Source: a virus
DNA length: 47,993 nucleotides
IMG/VR virus record: IMGVR_UViG_3300034105_003429
Location: 1 to 47,993 of that record
Strand: one strand, 5' to 3'
Below the pieces are notes generated by a model. That model saw nothing but the letters and a program-made list of their open reading frames with translations, was not told the origin of the DNA and did no database searches. Shown piece after piece: positions 30,103-38,112 of this stretch. The position numbers were made by a program, and so were the translations under genes. The stretch's first letter is position 1. The number at the start of each line of letters is the position of its first letter.

Positions 30103-30857
30103 TGGAAGAATCTATTGAACGGGTAGAAATCAATGGCCGTAGATATTACAGAGTAACCACAAATGGACTTGTACTTGGAACCTATCCAAGTATGACAACA
30201 ATTCTTGGAAATACAAAAGACCAAAGTGGACTTGACGAATGGCGAAACAAAATTGGACATGAAGAGGCCGATAGAATCTCAAATCTATCGATGAATAGAG
30301 GAACTATAATGCACCGTCTCCTAGAATTATACAAAGGACTCCAAGGTACGCCGAATCAACGACTATCCCAATTGATATTCATATCAAAGACAGATATTGA
30401 AGTCAACCAGTTCAATGAGGATCCCTTAGGGGAAACATGGTTGAAGGCTGGTTGGGAATTCTTTCTGAAGTTCTGGACACACCACCCGGAATTCTTTGAT
30501 AGAGTTGTTAAAGTCCTAGCGGCTGAGAAATTTATATGGTCTGGAAGGGGTTATGCAGGAACATTGGATAATGCTTCCGAAATGGTTGGAAACAAAATCT
30601 TAATTATAGACTATAAGAATAGTCGAAAGCCTAAACGGGACGAGTGGATAGAAGATTATTTCCTTCAAGTCGCAGGATATGCAATTGCATTTTGGGAACG
30701 TACTGGAAATATTCCAAACGGAGGAGAAGTATGGATTGCAAATGAACTGGAAGACAAGCCCCAGATATTTACACTAACGCAAAGTGACATAAAGCATTAC
30801 TTTAAAGAATTTATGAAACGATTAAACCAATATAATGAAGAAAACAAAACAAATTAA
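30102..30857 (+). CDS. PD-(D/E)XK exonuclease (MGME1/RecB-like)
   Basis: The start at 30102 (TAATG overlap) is preferred over an in-frame ATG at 30081, giving 251 residues. Motifs are the RGTIMHRLLE helix near residue 65, the acidic GYAGTLD near 147-153, ILIIDYKNS near 165-173 (D-x-K catalytic pair) and FLQVAGYAIAF near 186-196 (Q and Y of motif IV). This matches Cas4/RecB-like nucleases such as MGME1 and phage recombination exonucleases acting on single-stranded DNA ends. It overlaps the M42 gene by 23 bp. Confidence 0.82.
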   Translation: MEESIERVEINGRRYYRVTTNGLVLGTYPSMTTILGNTKDQSGLDEWRNKIGHEEADRISNLSMNRGTIMHRLLELYKGLQGTPNQRLSQLIFISKTDIEVNQFNEDPLGETWLKAGWEFFLKFWTHHPEFFDRVVKVLAAEKFIWSGRGYAGTLDNASEMVGNKILIIDYKNSRKPKRDEWIEDYFLQVAGYAIAFWERTGNIPNGGEVWIANELEDKPQIFTLTQSDIKHYFKEFMKRLNQYNEENKTN

Positions 30858-31941
30858 GAAAAACAAAGAGTTCTTATATAACTATCTTAATGCATATTCT
30901 CCAGTTGGACAAGAAGGAGAGGGTCAAAAAATCTGGTTGGATTATGTTAGACCATTAGTAAATGGAAATGTAAAAACCGATGCTTACGGTACGGCTTATG
31001 CAGTCTTCCGCGGAAAAACAAAATCTGGACAAGGTTTAGAGCCATGGACTCCTAAAGTTGTAATTGAAGCGCATTGTGATGAAATTGCATGGATTATTAC
31101 AAACATCGACAGTGATGGAATGATCCGGGTAAAAAGGCATGGTGGAAGCGACAATATGATTGCACCTTCTAAAACGATAATGATACACACACATGATGGT
31201 AGAAAATTAAGAGGACTTTTTGGATGGCCAGCAATTCATACCCGAAAAGAATACACTTCAATGGGTTATAATCCAGAAGAATTATGGGTTGATATGGGTC
31301 TTAAAGACAAGGAGGCTGTTGTAAAAGCTGGAGTTGAAATTGGAAACTTAATCACATTTGACACTCAATTAGAAGAGATTGGAAACTATTATGTTGGACG
31401 TTCATTAGACAACAAGATTGGTGGTTATATTATTGCTGAAGCCCTAAGAAAACTGGTAGAAGAGGATGCATATTTACCTTATGATTTATATGTAGTTAAT
31501 TCAGTTCAAGAGGAGGTAGGATTACATGGAGCCACTCTAATTGCAAAAACACTTAAAGCTGATTTGGCCCTAGTGCATGATGTTTGTCATGCAACCGATA
31601 CTCCTAAAATTGATAAAGCAAAAGATGGAGATAATAAAGGTGGAGATGGTCCATGCCTAGAGTACACTGCGCAAAATCACCGAAAAATTAACAAAATGTT
31701 AAGAGAGGTTGCAAAAGAGGCTAAGATTCCAGTTCAATTAACAGTCGGCTCAATGGGTAATGACACTATGTCTTTCTTTTTAGAGGGTACACCAACTGCA
31801 ATCCTTGCAACTCCACTGAGATACATGCATACCACTGTAGAAATGTGTCACAAGAACGATGTTAAATATGCCATACGATTATATGTTGAATTCTTAAAGG
31901 CATTAACACCTGAAAAGATAAAAGAAATAAATAACAAATAA
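30835..31941 (+). CDS. M42-family aminopeptidase (glutamyl aminopeptidase/FrvX type)
   Basis: The 368-residue protein has the M42 metal and catalytic blocks: EAHCDEIAW near residue 78, GRSLDNKIGG near 190, SVQEEVGLHGA near 223, LVHDVCHATD near 246 and LRYMHTTVEM near 325. It would be a dinuclear-metal, multimeric aminopeptidase trimming peptides in the cytosol. A peptidase in a phage may recycle amino acids or act on a host peptide; unknown. Its last 12 codons are duplicated, with mostly synonymous changes, on the far side of the homing gene (32767-32805), suggesting the 3' end was replaced during that insertion. Confidence 0.88.
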   Translation: MKKTKQIKKNKEFLYNYLNAYSPVGQEGEGQKIWLDYVRPLVNGNVKTDAYGTAYAVFRGKTKSGQGLEPWTPKVVIEAHCDEIAWIITNIDSDGMIRVKRHGGSDNMIAPSKTIMIHTHDGRKLRGLFGWPAIHTRKEYTSMGYNPEELWVDMGLKDKEAVVKAGVEIGNLITFDTQLEEIGNYYVGRSLDNKIGGYIIAEALRKLVEEDAYLPYDLYVVNSVQEEVGLHGATLIAKTLKADLALVHDVCHATDTPKIDKAKDGDNKGGDGPCLEYTAQNHRKINKMLREVAKEAKIPVQLTVGSMGNDTMSFFLEGTPTAILATPLRYMHTTVEMCHKNDVKYAIRLYVEFLKALTPEKIKEINNK

Positions 31942-31946
31942 TTTAT

Positions 31947-32015
31947 AAGGTCTTTGGTAGAAAGATATATTTGGTCGTTCTCTTATTTCATGTTCATATC
32001 CAAGGACCTTTCTTT
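31947..32015 (+). terminator. Long-loop hairpin after the M42 gene, possible terminator
   Basis: AAGGTCTTTGG (31947-31957) pairs with CCAAGGACCTT (32000-32010) over 11 bp with one G-U pair, enclosing a 42-base loop; TCTTTT follows. It may end M42 transcription before the homing gene. Confidence 0.4.
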
Positions 32016-32035
32016 TAAGCTTCATAAAAAATAAA

Positions 32036-32044
32036 GATATATAT
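32036..32044 (+). promoter_or_regulatory. Putative late promoter (GATATATAT)
   Basis: GATATATAT lies 27 bases before the GIY-YIG gene start. T4 homing genes are likewise often driven from late promoters; here the link is inferred from the motif only. Confidence 0.35.
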
Positions 32045-32071
32045 TATAACGACTAAATATATTTTAAAATT

Positions 32072-32746
32072 ATGAACAAATATCACTATGTGTATAGGAT
32101 TACCAACACAAAACTCAACAAACATTATTACGGCACAAGGAGTTCAAATATAGAGCCATGTAAAGATTTAGGTGTCAAGTATTTTTCAAGCGCATCAGAC
32201 AAAGAATTCAGAAATGACCAGAAGAACAATCCTCAAGATTATAAATATGTTATTGTCTCTGTGTTTAATTCACGAAAAGAAGCAATGCAACTTGAGATTA
32301 AACTACATACTAAATTTAATGTAGGAATAAATGAATCTTTTTACAATAAATCAAAGCAAACAAGCTCCGGATTTGATTGGAATGGCCCATATTCATTAGA
32401 AACTAGAGAAAAGTTAAGGCAAGCACATCTTGGAAATACTTATTGTAAGGGAAATAAAATGTCTGAAGAAACCAAAGCTAAAATCAAGAAAAAACAATTA
32501 GAGTTTGATTATAAACCCTCTGAAGAGTTTAAAGAATATTTAAGAGAATTAAATACAGGAGTAAATGTTTATCATGACCCAAATACCAAAGAGAATAGGA
32601 GATTCAAAAATATTGATGAAGTACCTAAAGGTTGGATTAAAGGTCAATCAATTGTGAAAACTGCAAAATGCATACATTGTAATAGAATTGGCAATAAAGC
32701 AGCAATGGTTAGATGGCATTTTGACAATTGTAAAAAGAAACAATAG
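32072..32746 (+). CDS. GIY-YIG homing endonuclease
   Basis: The 224-residue protein has an N-terminal GIY-YIG-type module YVYRITNTKLNKHYYGTRSS (residues 6-25), a middle region with helix-turn-helix/NUMOD-like repeats (SLETREKLRQAHLGN, SEETKAKIKKK), and a C-terminal zinc-finger-like CIHCNRIG...HFDNC. It would nick or cut an intron- or gene-less target to copy its own gene. It stands between the M42 gene and 32820, with a copy of the M42 3' end immediately downstream. Confidence 0.85.
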   Translation: MNKYHYVYRITNTKLNKHYYGTRSSNIEPCKDLGVKYFSSASDKEFRNDQKNNPQDYKYVIVSVFNSRKEAMQLEIKLHTKFNVGINESFYNKSKQTSSGFDWNGPYSLETREKLRQAHLGNTYCKGNKMSEETKAKIKKKQLEFDYKPSEEFKEYLRELNTGVNVYHDPNTKENRRFKNIDEVPKGWIKGQSIVKTAKCIHCNRIGNKAAMVRWHFDNCKKKQ

Positions 32747-32766
32747 ACCGATTCTTAATATAATCC

Positions 32767-32805
32767 CTAACTCCTGCAAAAATAAAAGAGATAAATAATA
32801 AATAA
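32767..32805 (+). pseudogene. Remnant of the original M42 gene 3' end
   Basis: These 39 bases read LTPAKIKEINNK and a stop, against LTPEKIKEINNK at the M42 C-terminus (31903-31941). I count 33 of 39 identical bases, and five of six differences are synonymous. A stop codon just upstream shows it is no longer part of a gene. It is best read as the old gene end displaced by homing-gene insertion. Confidence 0.75.
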
Positions 32806-32819
32806 CAAAATTAACAATT

Positions 32820-33110
32820 ATGAACAAAATTAATCAATTTTTTGCAACACATGGTCTTAAAGTTATTGCAGTGCTACTAGTACTTGTATATTTTAAATCA
32901 TGTAGTATTGACTCTGAGGTAACAACCTTAAAGAAAGTTAATAAGGCAAACACTGAAATTATCAATCAACTTCCAACATCAAAAGATGTTAAAATTGAAG
33001 GATTAAACGCTGAGAAGCGAATGATACAAGCAACGGATAGAAAAATTCTGGATGTTCAAAGACAAAATCAAATCGAAGCAGAAATAGAAGTATTGCAGAA
33101 ATCTAAGTAA
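32820..33110 (+). CDS. Membrane-anchored coiled-coil protein
   Basis: The 96-residue protein has an N-terminal TM segment (about residues 13-28, ending FKSCS) followed by a helical, probably coiled tail (VEIEVLQKSK at the end). It may be an Rz-type spanin component or a small lipoprotein, but the lipobox is poor. It overlaps the next gene by one base. Confidence 0.6.
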   Translation: MNKINQFFATHGLKVIAVLLVLVYFKSCSIDSEVTTLKKVNKANTEIINQLPTSKDVKIEGLNAEKRMIQATDRKILDVQRQNQIEAEIEVLQKSK

Positions 33111-33334
33111 TGGCTATCGAGAAAAAAACCCACGGATTCGGAACTGACCTGTCAAAAGCTGCCAGGTTTGTTAGAGCCGACATTGCAGCCGACAGGATTG
33201 CAAAGGCCCTGGGTTATGAAGATTGTGGATGTGCTGGTCGAGCTGAGGCCCTAGATAATCCGGATCTATTAGTTAATAAGATTTTTTATAAAAACAAAGA
33301 TAACGATGAAATCAACAAAGAGCAAGACAGTTAA
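33110..33334 (+). CDS. Small hypothetical protein
   Basis: A 74-residue protein starting by TAATG overlap. The block DRIAKALGYEDCGCAGRAEALDNP near residue 31 is a compact Cys-containing helix-turn pattern often seen in phage proteins of unknown function. It overlaps the next gene by 29 bp. Confidence 0.65.
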   Translation: MAIEKKTHGFGTDLSKAARFVRADIAADRIAKALGYEDCGCAGRAEALDNPDLLVNKIFYKNKDNDEINKEQDS

Positions 33335-34076
33335 CACATTTATAATTGGAACATTTGTTTCCCTTTATTTATTGGTGAGTATTATATCAACAATCCACGT
33401 AGTTGACTTTTTTAGGCTATCAAATCCAGAATGGTTAGCAATATCATTAGCAGTTGGATTTGAATTAGGAGCTGCTGCATCTCTAGCTGCATTAATTACC
33501 TTAGATAAAATGAATAAAACCATAGTATGGTCCTTATTTATTTTAATCACTGGAATGCAAATGCAAGGAAATATGTACTACGCATATACAAATATTAAAG
33601 ATTATCAGGGATGGGTAGAATTATTTAACCTTGTAGAATGGGAACCTATAGCACAAAAAAGATTACTTGCAGGTGTTTCTGGAGCAATCTTACCGCTTGT
33701 AGCACTTGGGTTTATAAAATCATTGGTAGATTATATTAAACCAGAGGATGATGTAGTAGGTGAAACAGTTGGTGTAGAAGATCAAGTTGATTCAATGAGA
33801 AAGGTTGTAGAATCTTATGATGACTTACAAGAAGAGATGGATGAATGGGAAAGGGCTTCTCTTGAAGATTTTATTGATGAAGAGGATTTAATTGAAGATG
33901 TGTACGACGGAATAGTAGGTGCTCCTATCGAAATCGATCGTATAATTGTTAATGATGAATCCGGATTAATAGCTAGAACTGGAGAAACCCGAGCAGTAAC
34001 CGCACCTGATGTTATGCAAGTGTATGACAACGCGCATAGAAACTTTGTATCTATTAAAGAAAAAAATGTATGCTAA
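33306..34076 (+). CDS. Polytopic membrane protein with acidic C-terminal tail
   Basis: The 256-residue protein has four hydrophobic segments (about residues 10-32, 42-64, 71-88 and 122-140) and then a long acidic cytosolic tail. The segment LAISLAVGFELGAAASLAALITLD is notable for small residues. Similar-looking proteins occur in large Bacteroidota phages, function unknown. It precedes a lysis gene, so an envelope role is plausible. Confidence 0.7.
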   Translation: MKSTKSKTVNTFIIGTFVSLYLLVSIISTIHVVDFFRLSNPEWLAISLAVGFELGAAASLAALITLDKMNKTIVWSLFILITGMQMQGNMYYAYTNIKDYQGWVELFNLVEWEPIAQKRLLAGVSGAILPLVALGFIKSLVDYIKPEDDVVGETVGVEDQVDSMRKVVESYDDLQEEMDEWERASLEDFIDEEDLIEDVYDGIVGAPIEIDRIIVNDESGLIARTGETRAVTAPDVMQVYDNAHRNFVSIKEKNVC

Positions 34077-34495
34077 TTGAAGTCCTATTTGAAAAAGTAA
34101 AACTACCAAAACCATACATTAGTAAGAAAATAGATGCAACAACATTACGTGCAGTTCTTGATTCAACCTATCAAACTGCATATAGGCTTTATTTAATTGC
34201 AAATGGTATTAAAGAACTTCAGAAATTTGCTTCAATATCAAGTGACGAGTATTTACTAACTGCAAATGTTGTAATTGAATGTGGATTTATTGGAGAGGCT
34301 AAAAGTCAAATTTGGAATGTAATTCACTTACAGCCACTTCTACTTAAAAAACCAAAGTTTATTGTGAGATGTGAATTAGTTCATCTTATGTCTAATAAAA
34401 CAGTTTATAGATGTATTTTTGAACATAAGAATCCTGATGCAATTTATAACCAAGTACAAGAATGTATAGATAATTTAAAAAACATATTAGAATGA
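34070..34495 (+). CDS. Hypothetical protein
   Basis: A 141-residue mixed alpha/beta protein without membrane segments, overlapping the neighbouring genes by 7 bp and 4 bp. No recognised motif. Placed directly before the endolysin and probably cotranscribed. Confidence 0.65.
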   Translation: MLIEVLFEKVKLPKPYISKKIDATTLRAVLDSTYQTAYRLYLIANGIKELQKFASISSDEYLLTANVVIECGFIGEAKSQIWNVIHLQPLLLKKPKFIVRCELVHLMSNKTVYRCIFEHKNPDAIYNQVQECIDNLKNILE

Positions 34496-35388
34496 GAAAT
34501 TTATTAAAAAGAGGAGATAGTGGCGAAGACGTTAAGTTGCTACAAAAAGCCTTAGGTGTTAAAGTTGATGGAACCTTTGGACCTGGAACAGATTTAGCAG
34601 TTAAGAACTTTCAAGGGAGCCATGGATTGGCAATTGATGGACTCGTTGGTCCAACCACGCAGAAATTAATTTTTGGTGCTGAACTTGAAAAACATTTGGA
34701 CAGTGAAATTACATTAAATGCCTTCGATATTTATTATCTTGACAAAGATGAGTACCATGCAGGTCCTAATAAACCTGAGTACTTATTCCTGCATCATACT
34801 GCCGGAGGAGAAAATCCAATTGCCGTAGTAGACCAATGGAATGATGATACTCGAGGTAAAATTGCAACAGAGTTTTTAATTGGAGGACCTTCAGTTAATG
34901 GTAAAAGTACAAAATACGATGGTGTTATTGTAAAATGCATGCCAGATGGAGGATTTGCAGCCCACTTAGGAGATAATGGTTCTCAAAGTATGCATAATAA
35001 TTCAGTTGGGATTGAAGTATGTAACTTTGGACCTTTAACAAAGGTTGGAAATGTATTTAAAACTTATGTTGGAACAATTGTACATCCAGACCAGGTTTGT
35101 GACTTAGGATTCAAATTCAGAGGTTCACAATATCACCATAAATATTCAGAGGCTCAAATCGAGGCACTTAGAGAACTTATACTATTCATTAAAGACCGTA
35201 ATGGTATTAATATCAAAAAAGGACTTGTTGAATGGTTAACCACTAAAACACCAAATGAAGCATTTGAATTTAATAAAGATGCATGGGCCGGAAAGGTGAA
35301 AGGGATGTTGACTCATACAAACACAAGACGCGACAAGACTGACATGTCACCGCAGCCGGAATTAATTAAAATGTTAAAATCACTATAG
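34492..35388 (+). CDS. Endolysin: peptidoglycan-binding domain plus N-acetylmuramoyl-L-alanine amidase
   Basis: The 298-residue protein has an N-terminal PG_binding_1-type domain (LKRGDSGEDVKLLQKALG... DGTFGPGTDLAVKNFQ, residues 4-60) and an amidase_2-like domain with FLHHTAGG near residue 99 (zinc His), SVGIEVCNFG near 170 and a final THTNTRRDKTDMSPQPE near 275-291 supplying His and Asp. It would cut the bond between muramic acid and L-Ala in the host wall at lysis. No signal peptide, so release would need a holin or pinholin. Confidence 0.88.
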   Translation: MRNLLKRGDSGEDVKLLQKALGVKVDGTFGPGTDLAVKNFQGSHGLAIDGLVGPTTQKLIFGAELEKHLDSEITLNAFDIYYLDKDEYHAGPNKPEYLFLHHTAGGENPIAVVDQWNDDTRGKIATEFLIGGPSVNGKSTKYDGVIVKCMPDGGFAAHLGDNGSQSMHNNSVGIEVCNFGPLTKVGNVFKTYVGTIVHPDQVCDLGFKFRGSQYHHKYSEAQIEALRELILFIKDRNGINIKKGLVEWLTTKTPNEAFEFNKDAWAGKVKGMLTHTNTRRDKTDMSPQPELIKMLKSL

Positions 35389-35443
35389 GGTGAAACAAAC
35401 CTAAAAAATATTATATAATAATTTTAAATCAAAACAAATCAAA

Positions 35444-35728
35444 ATGGAAAAACAAAGTGTATTAGACCAAAATCCAGAATCTGAAAGAGTATTTGGACCA
35501 GATTCAGCTCTAGTAAATGAAGGACCTCAAGCTGAGAACCCAACAAATGGACTTGGTGTTGAAGAAATCATCCCAATCTTCGATCAAATTGAAGGTATGG
35601 ACCAAAATGGTGCAGTAAATGTATTAATCCAAGCTGCTCAAATGGCACAATCTTCTGGAGCTCTTACTGTAAGAGATTCAGTTATGATTGCTAAAGCAAT
35701 TTCAGTACTACAGCCTGGTTCTATATAA
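35444..35728 (+). CDS. Small acidic protein, possibly virion-associated
   Basis: A 94-residue acidic protein with a Gln/Ala-rich C-terminal helix (VNVLIQAAQMAQSSGALT). It has its own leader and is followed by a terminator, so it is transcribed as a short, perhaps strongly expressed unit. No motif recognised. Confidence 0.65.
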   Translation: MEKQSVLDQNPESERVFGPDSALVNEGPQAENPTNGLGVEEIIPIFDQIEGMDQNGAVNVLIQAAQMAQSSGALTVRDSVMIAKAISVLQPGSI

Positions 35729-35754
35729 GAATCAGACCGGATTAGATTTTTAGG

Positions 35755-35782
35755 AGACCTTAAGTAATTAAGGTCTTTTTTG
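35755..35782 (+). terminator. Intrinsic terminator
   Basis: A perfect 9-bp stem AGACCTTAA/TTAAGGTCT (35755-35763, 35768-35776) with tetraloop GTAA and a T run. Confidence 0.85.
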
Positions 35783-35850
35783 TTTTTAAATCGTTAATAA
35801 ATATAATGAAACAAATAGGACCAAACCTATATAAATTATAAATCTAACGA

Positions 35851-36159
35851 ATGGACAGCATTAAAACTACCGTCAAAGAATTCTTAAGTTGCTTCAAACA
35901 ATTTTCATTTAATGTAATTAATAAAGAAAAGACTCCTGAAATTATTAAAGTTAATAAGGACACTGAATCTTACAAGCAATCAGATTCTCATCTATATAAA
36001 ATGCTACAATCTGCAAAAAAGGAACTTGCTGCTGCAAGAAAATTATGCAAACATGGCAAGATTACTACAGATGAACTTTTTGATTATGAATGGAGAGTAA
36101 CTGAATTGCAACAAGAAATCAAAGACCTAAAAGATTTTACCGATAACGAGAGTGTTTAA
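35851..36159 (+). CDS. Hypothetical helical protein
   Basis: A 102-residue protein with long amphipathic helices (MLQSAKKELAAARKLCKHG, WRVTELQQEIKDLKD) and so probably coiled-coil. No membrane helix or motif. A scaffold-like role is possible given the protease-like gene downstream, but not shown. Confidence 0.6.
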   Translation: MDSIKTTVKEFLSCFKQFSFNVINKEKTPEIIKVNKDTESYKQSDSHLYKMLQSAKKELAAARKLCKHGKITTDELFDYEWRVTELQQEIKDLKDFTDNESV

Positions 36160-36176
36160 TTTTAAAACTTTATATA

Positions 36177-36392
36177 ATGATTAACAAAATCAAGGCAATC
36201 TTTGCCGCAATTGGCTCTATTGGAGTCTTAATGTTCATAGTTAGTGCCTTTCTATGGGTATTTACAAATTACCCAGGTCCTGCAATAGAATTCTTTATTG
36301 TTTCATGGTTTGCGTATTGCGGGTACAAAGCATATAAGTACTTCTTAGGAAGATTTGACAAAGGGACTGACAACGAGCAAATCAATAGCTAG
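36177..36392 (+). CDS. Small membrane protein
   Basis: A 71-residue protein with two TM segments (about residues 8-30 and 34-52) and a charged tail. It could be a holin candidate given the endolysin upstream, but nothing specific shows this. It ends 0 bp before the next start codon. Confidence 0.6.
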   Translation: MINKIKAIFAAIGSIGVLMFIVSAFLWVFTNYPGPAIEFFIVSWFAYCGYKAYKYFLGRFDKGTDNEQINS

Positions 36393-37103
36393 ATGGAACT
36401 AAATAAGAAATATATTGAATTTATGCTAGACAATGTTATTGGTTCTAGTGTAAAGGTTCAATTGCCAAAACCCCAAGAAGGTGGAAGGGTGTTGTGGGTT
36501 AAACTTGGCCCTGTAGTTTATATGAACGTTGATTTAGAAGTTATTGAAAAATACTCACGTTCGGTTAAATTCAAACTTAAATTTGACAAATACGAAATTG
36601 AGGAATTGATATTCCTTCCAGTAGAATCGGCTCCAATGAGCATCAAATCAAAGTTAATTAGCAAGATTGAAAAATTAGTTTTTAAAACCCTTCTTGATGA
36701 TGGAAGACGTGAAGATATTGTAAAAATGTATGAAGAAAAGCAAAAGCATATCAATTCAGCAATATTAAAAGTTGCAACTAAAATCAAAGAACTTGATAAA
36801 TCAAAGGCCAATTATGTGCATACGACGCACTGTCCTCGTTTAAGTCTCTTAAACTTTGAAGGTGACCTTTTCAGAGTGTATGATTTACTGGATGGTAGAT
36901 TTACAATTGTTAATGAAAAGCATCAAGACGTAGTTACTACAAATGCTGTTGGAATTTTAGAGTATATGATTACGCCAAAGCCTATTGTTAATTATGACGG
37001 AAAGGCTTGGATTATACCACACCAACATGAGAATGCCAGACCATCTCAAGAGGCACTTTACAAATTTCTTAAATTAGAACTTCCAACTCAAATAGTTAAA
37101 TGA
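36393..37103 (+). CDS. Hypothetical protein
   Basis: A 236-residue soluble protein with a Lys-rich centre and a C-terminal HQHENARPSQEALYKFL helix. Immediately followed by the protease-like gene. No motif recognised. Confidence 0.65.
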   Translation: MELNKKYIEFMLDNVIGSSVKVQLPKPQEGGRVLWVKLGPVVYMNVDLEVIEKYSRSVKFKLKFDKYEIEELIFLPVESAPMSIKSKLISKIEKLVFKTLLDDGRREDIVKMYEEKQKHINSAILKVATKIKELDKSKANYVHTTHCPRLSLLNFEGDLFRVYDLLDGRFTIVNEKHQDVVTTNAVGILEYMITPKPIVNYDGKAWIIPHQHENARPSQEALYKFLKLELPTQIVK

Positions 37104-37502
37104 ATGAAAACATCAGTATTAAAATCCAACACGGTTAATCTTAATGGTAGAATGTACACTGATGAATGTTTAGAACAAATGGTTGCTCAATTTAAACAGA
37201 AAGTTTCGAATGGAGTTCAAATGTTTGGAGAACTTGGTTATCCTGAAAGTACTTCTTTTACCTCTTTAGAAAGAGTTTCGCATCAAGTCGAAAACCTTCA
37301 AGTGGAAGGAGATACTCTTTTTGCAGAAATCAAAGTCCTCGATACGCCCAGGGGAAAGGAGTTAAAAACTCTATTAGATGATATTGTATTTAGACCTAGG
37401 ATGATAGGACATGTCCTTGAAGATAATACAGTTAGGGTTGATAATTTAATCTCATTTGACGCAATATTAAAAGAAACAGATTCATATAAAGACATATTGT
37501 AA
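37104..37502 (+). CDS. Prohead protease-like protein (T4 gp21/S80-like core, short)
   Basis: The 132-residue protein has the NLNGRMYTDECLEQMV block near residue 12, then MFGELGYPESTSFTSLERVSHQVENLQVEG (about 39-69), IKVLDTPRGKELKTLL and the final VDNLISFDAI strand. This order is typical of the phage capsid-maturation protease fold. It is shorter than T4 gp21 (212 residues), so it may be a minimal or partial member, or a related non-proteolytic protein. A protease would fit the capsid-targeting-like peptides at 43-48 kb. Confidence 0.65.
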   Translation: MKTSVLKSNTVNLNGRMYTDECLEQMVAQFKQKVSNGVQMFGELGYPESTSFTSLERVSHQVENLQVEGDTLFAEIKVLDTPRGKELKTLLDDIVFRPRMIGHVLEDNTVRVDNLISFDAILKETDSYKDIL

Positions 37503-37520
37503 TGAACAATTTAGATAATA
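37502..37520 (+). pseudogene. Possible remnant of the original thyA 5' end
   Basis: A TAATG junction after the protease-like gene starts a 12-codon frame beginning MNNLDN that ends at a stop near 37540. It resembles NNTLDKQ near the start of the present ThyA. If real, thyA once began here and was split by the GIY-YIG insertion. The match is short and could be chance. Confidence 0.35.
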
Positions 37521-37527
37521 TTATCGT

Positions 37528-37536
37528 GATATATAA
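37528..37536 (+). promoter_or_regulatory. Putative late promoter (GATATATAA)
   Basis: GATATATAA ends 15 bases before the GIY-YIG start codon. Same motif as upstream of the other homing gene and the virion-type genes. Confidence 0.35.
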
Positions 37537-37551
37537 ATAAAACAATTTATC

Positions 37552-38112
37552 ATGATAATATTATATTTAAAAGAATCACCATTAGGTTTAAAATATCTAG
37601 GAAAATGTGTAAATACCGATCCTTATAAATATAAGGGAAGTGGCACCGTATGGAAAAGACATTTAAAAACACATAACATATCATCTAATGATATAAAAAC
37701 AACAATTTTATTTGAAACTGAAGATAAAGAAAAATTAATACAAATGGGTTTGTATTATTCAAAATTATGGGATGTTGTTAATAGTAAAGAATTTGCAAAT
37801 TTAATACCTGAGCAAGGAGATGGAGGTAATACTGGAGGTTTTAAAAAAGGTGTTATATTTACAGACGAGCACAGAAAAAAATTAAGTATTGCTAGAAGTA
37901 AACAAAAAGATTCACCTGAAAGAATTAAAAAAAGAAGTGAATCAACTTCAAAAACTAAAAAAGGAAAACCTTTAAGTAATACACATATAGAGTCACTAAA
38001 AAAACCAAAAAATAAAGAAAAAAACTGTGCTACATGTAGTATATGTGGAAAATTTACAACAAAAACCGTTATTAGTAGAGACCATGGAAAAAATAAATGC
38101 GATAAAAAATAA
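37552..38112 (+). CDS. GIY-YIG-type homing endonuclease (SegD-like)
   Basis: The 186-residue protein begins with LYLKESPLGLKYLGKCVN (GIY-YIG-like module with YLG), has a YKGSG block near residue 28 and a C-terminal zinc-binding-like tail CATCSICGKF...HGKNKC. Numerous Lys/Ser-rich linkers (SKQKDSPERIKKRSES) match modular homing proteins. Its last 29 bases overlap the start of thyA in another frame, so it appears fused to a replacement thyA 5' end. Confidence 0.8.
   Translation: MIILYLKESPLGLKYLGKCVNTDPYKYKGSGTVWKRHLKTHNISSNDIKTTILFETEDKEKLIQMGLYYSKLWDVVNSKEFANLIPEQGDGGNTGGFKKGVIFTDEHRKKLSIARSKQKDSPERIKKRSESTSKTKKGKPLSNTHIESLKKPKNKEKNCATCSICGKFTTKTVISRDHGKNKCDKK

Noticed and set aside
32072-32746. 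Group I intron around the GIY-YIG gene
   Set aside because: The duplicated M42 end has its own stop codon and lies outside the gene, so the gene is not interrupted; no intron core was recognised. A free-standing homing gene explains it better.
36177-36392. Definite holin call
   Set aside because: Two TM segments near an endolysin are suggestive, but many small membrane proteins occur in this window and nothing singles this one out.
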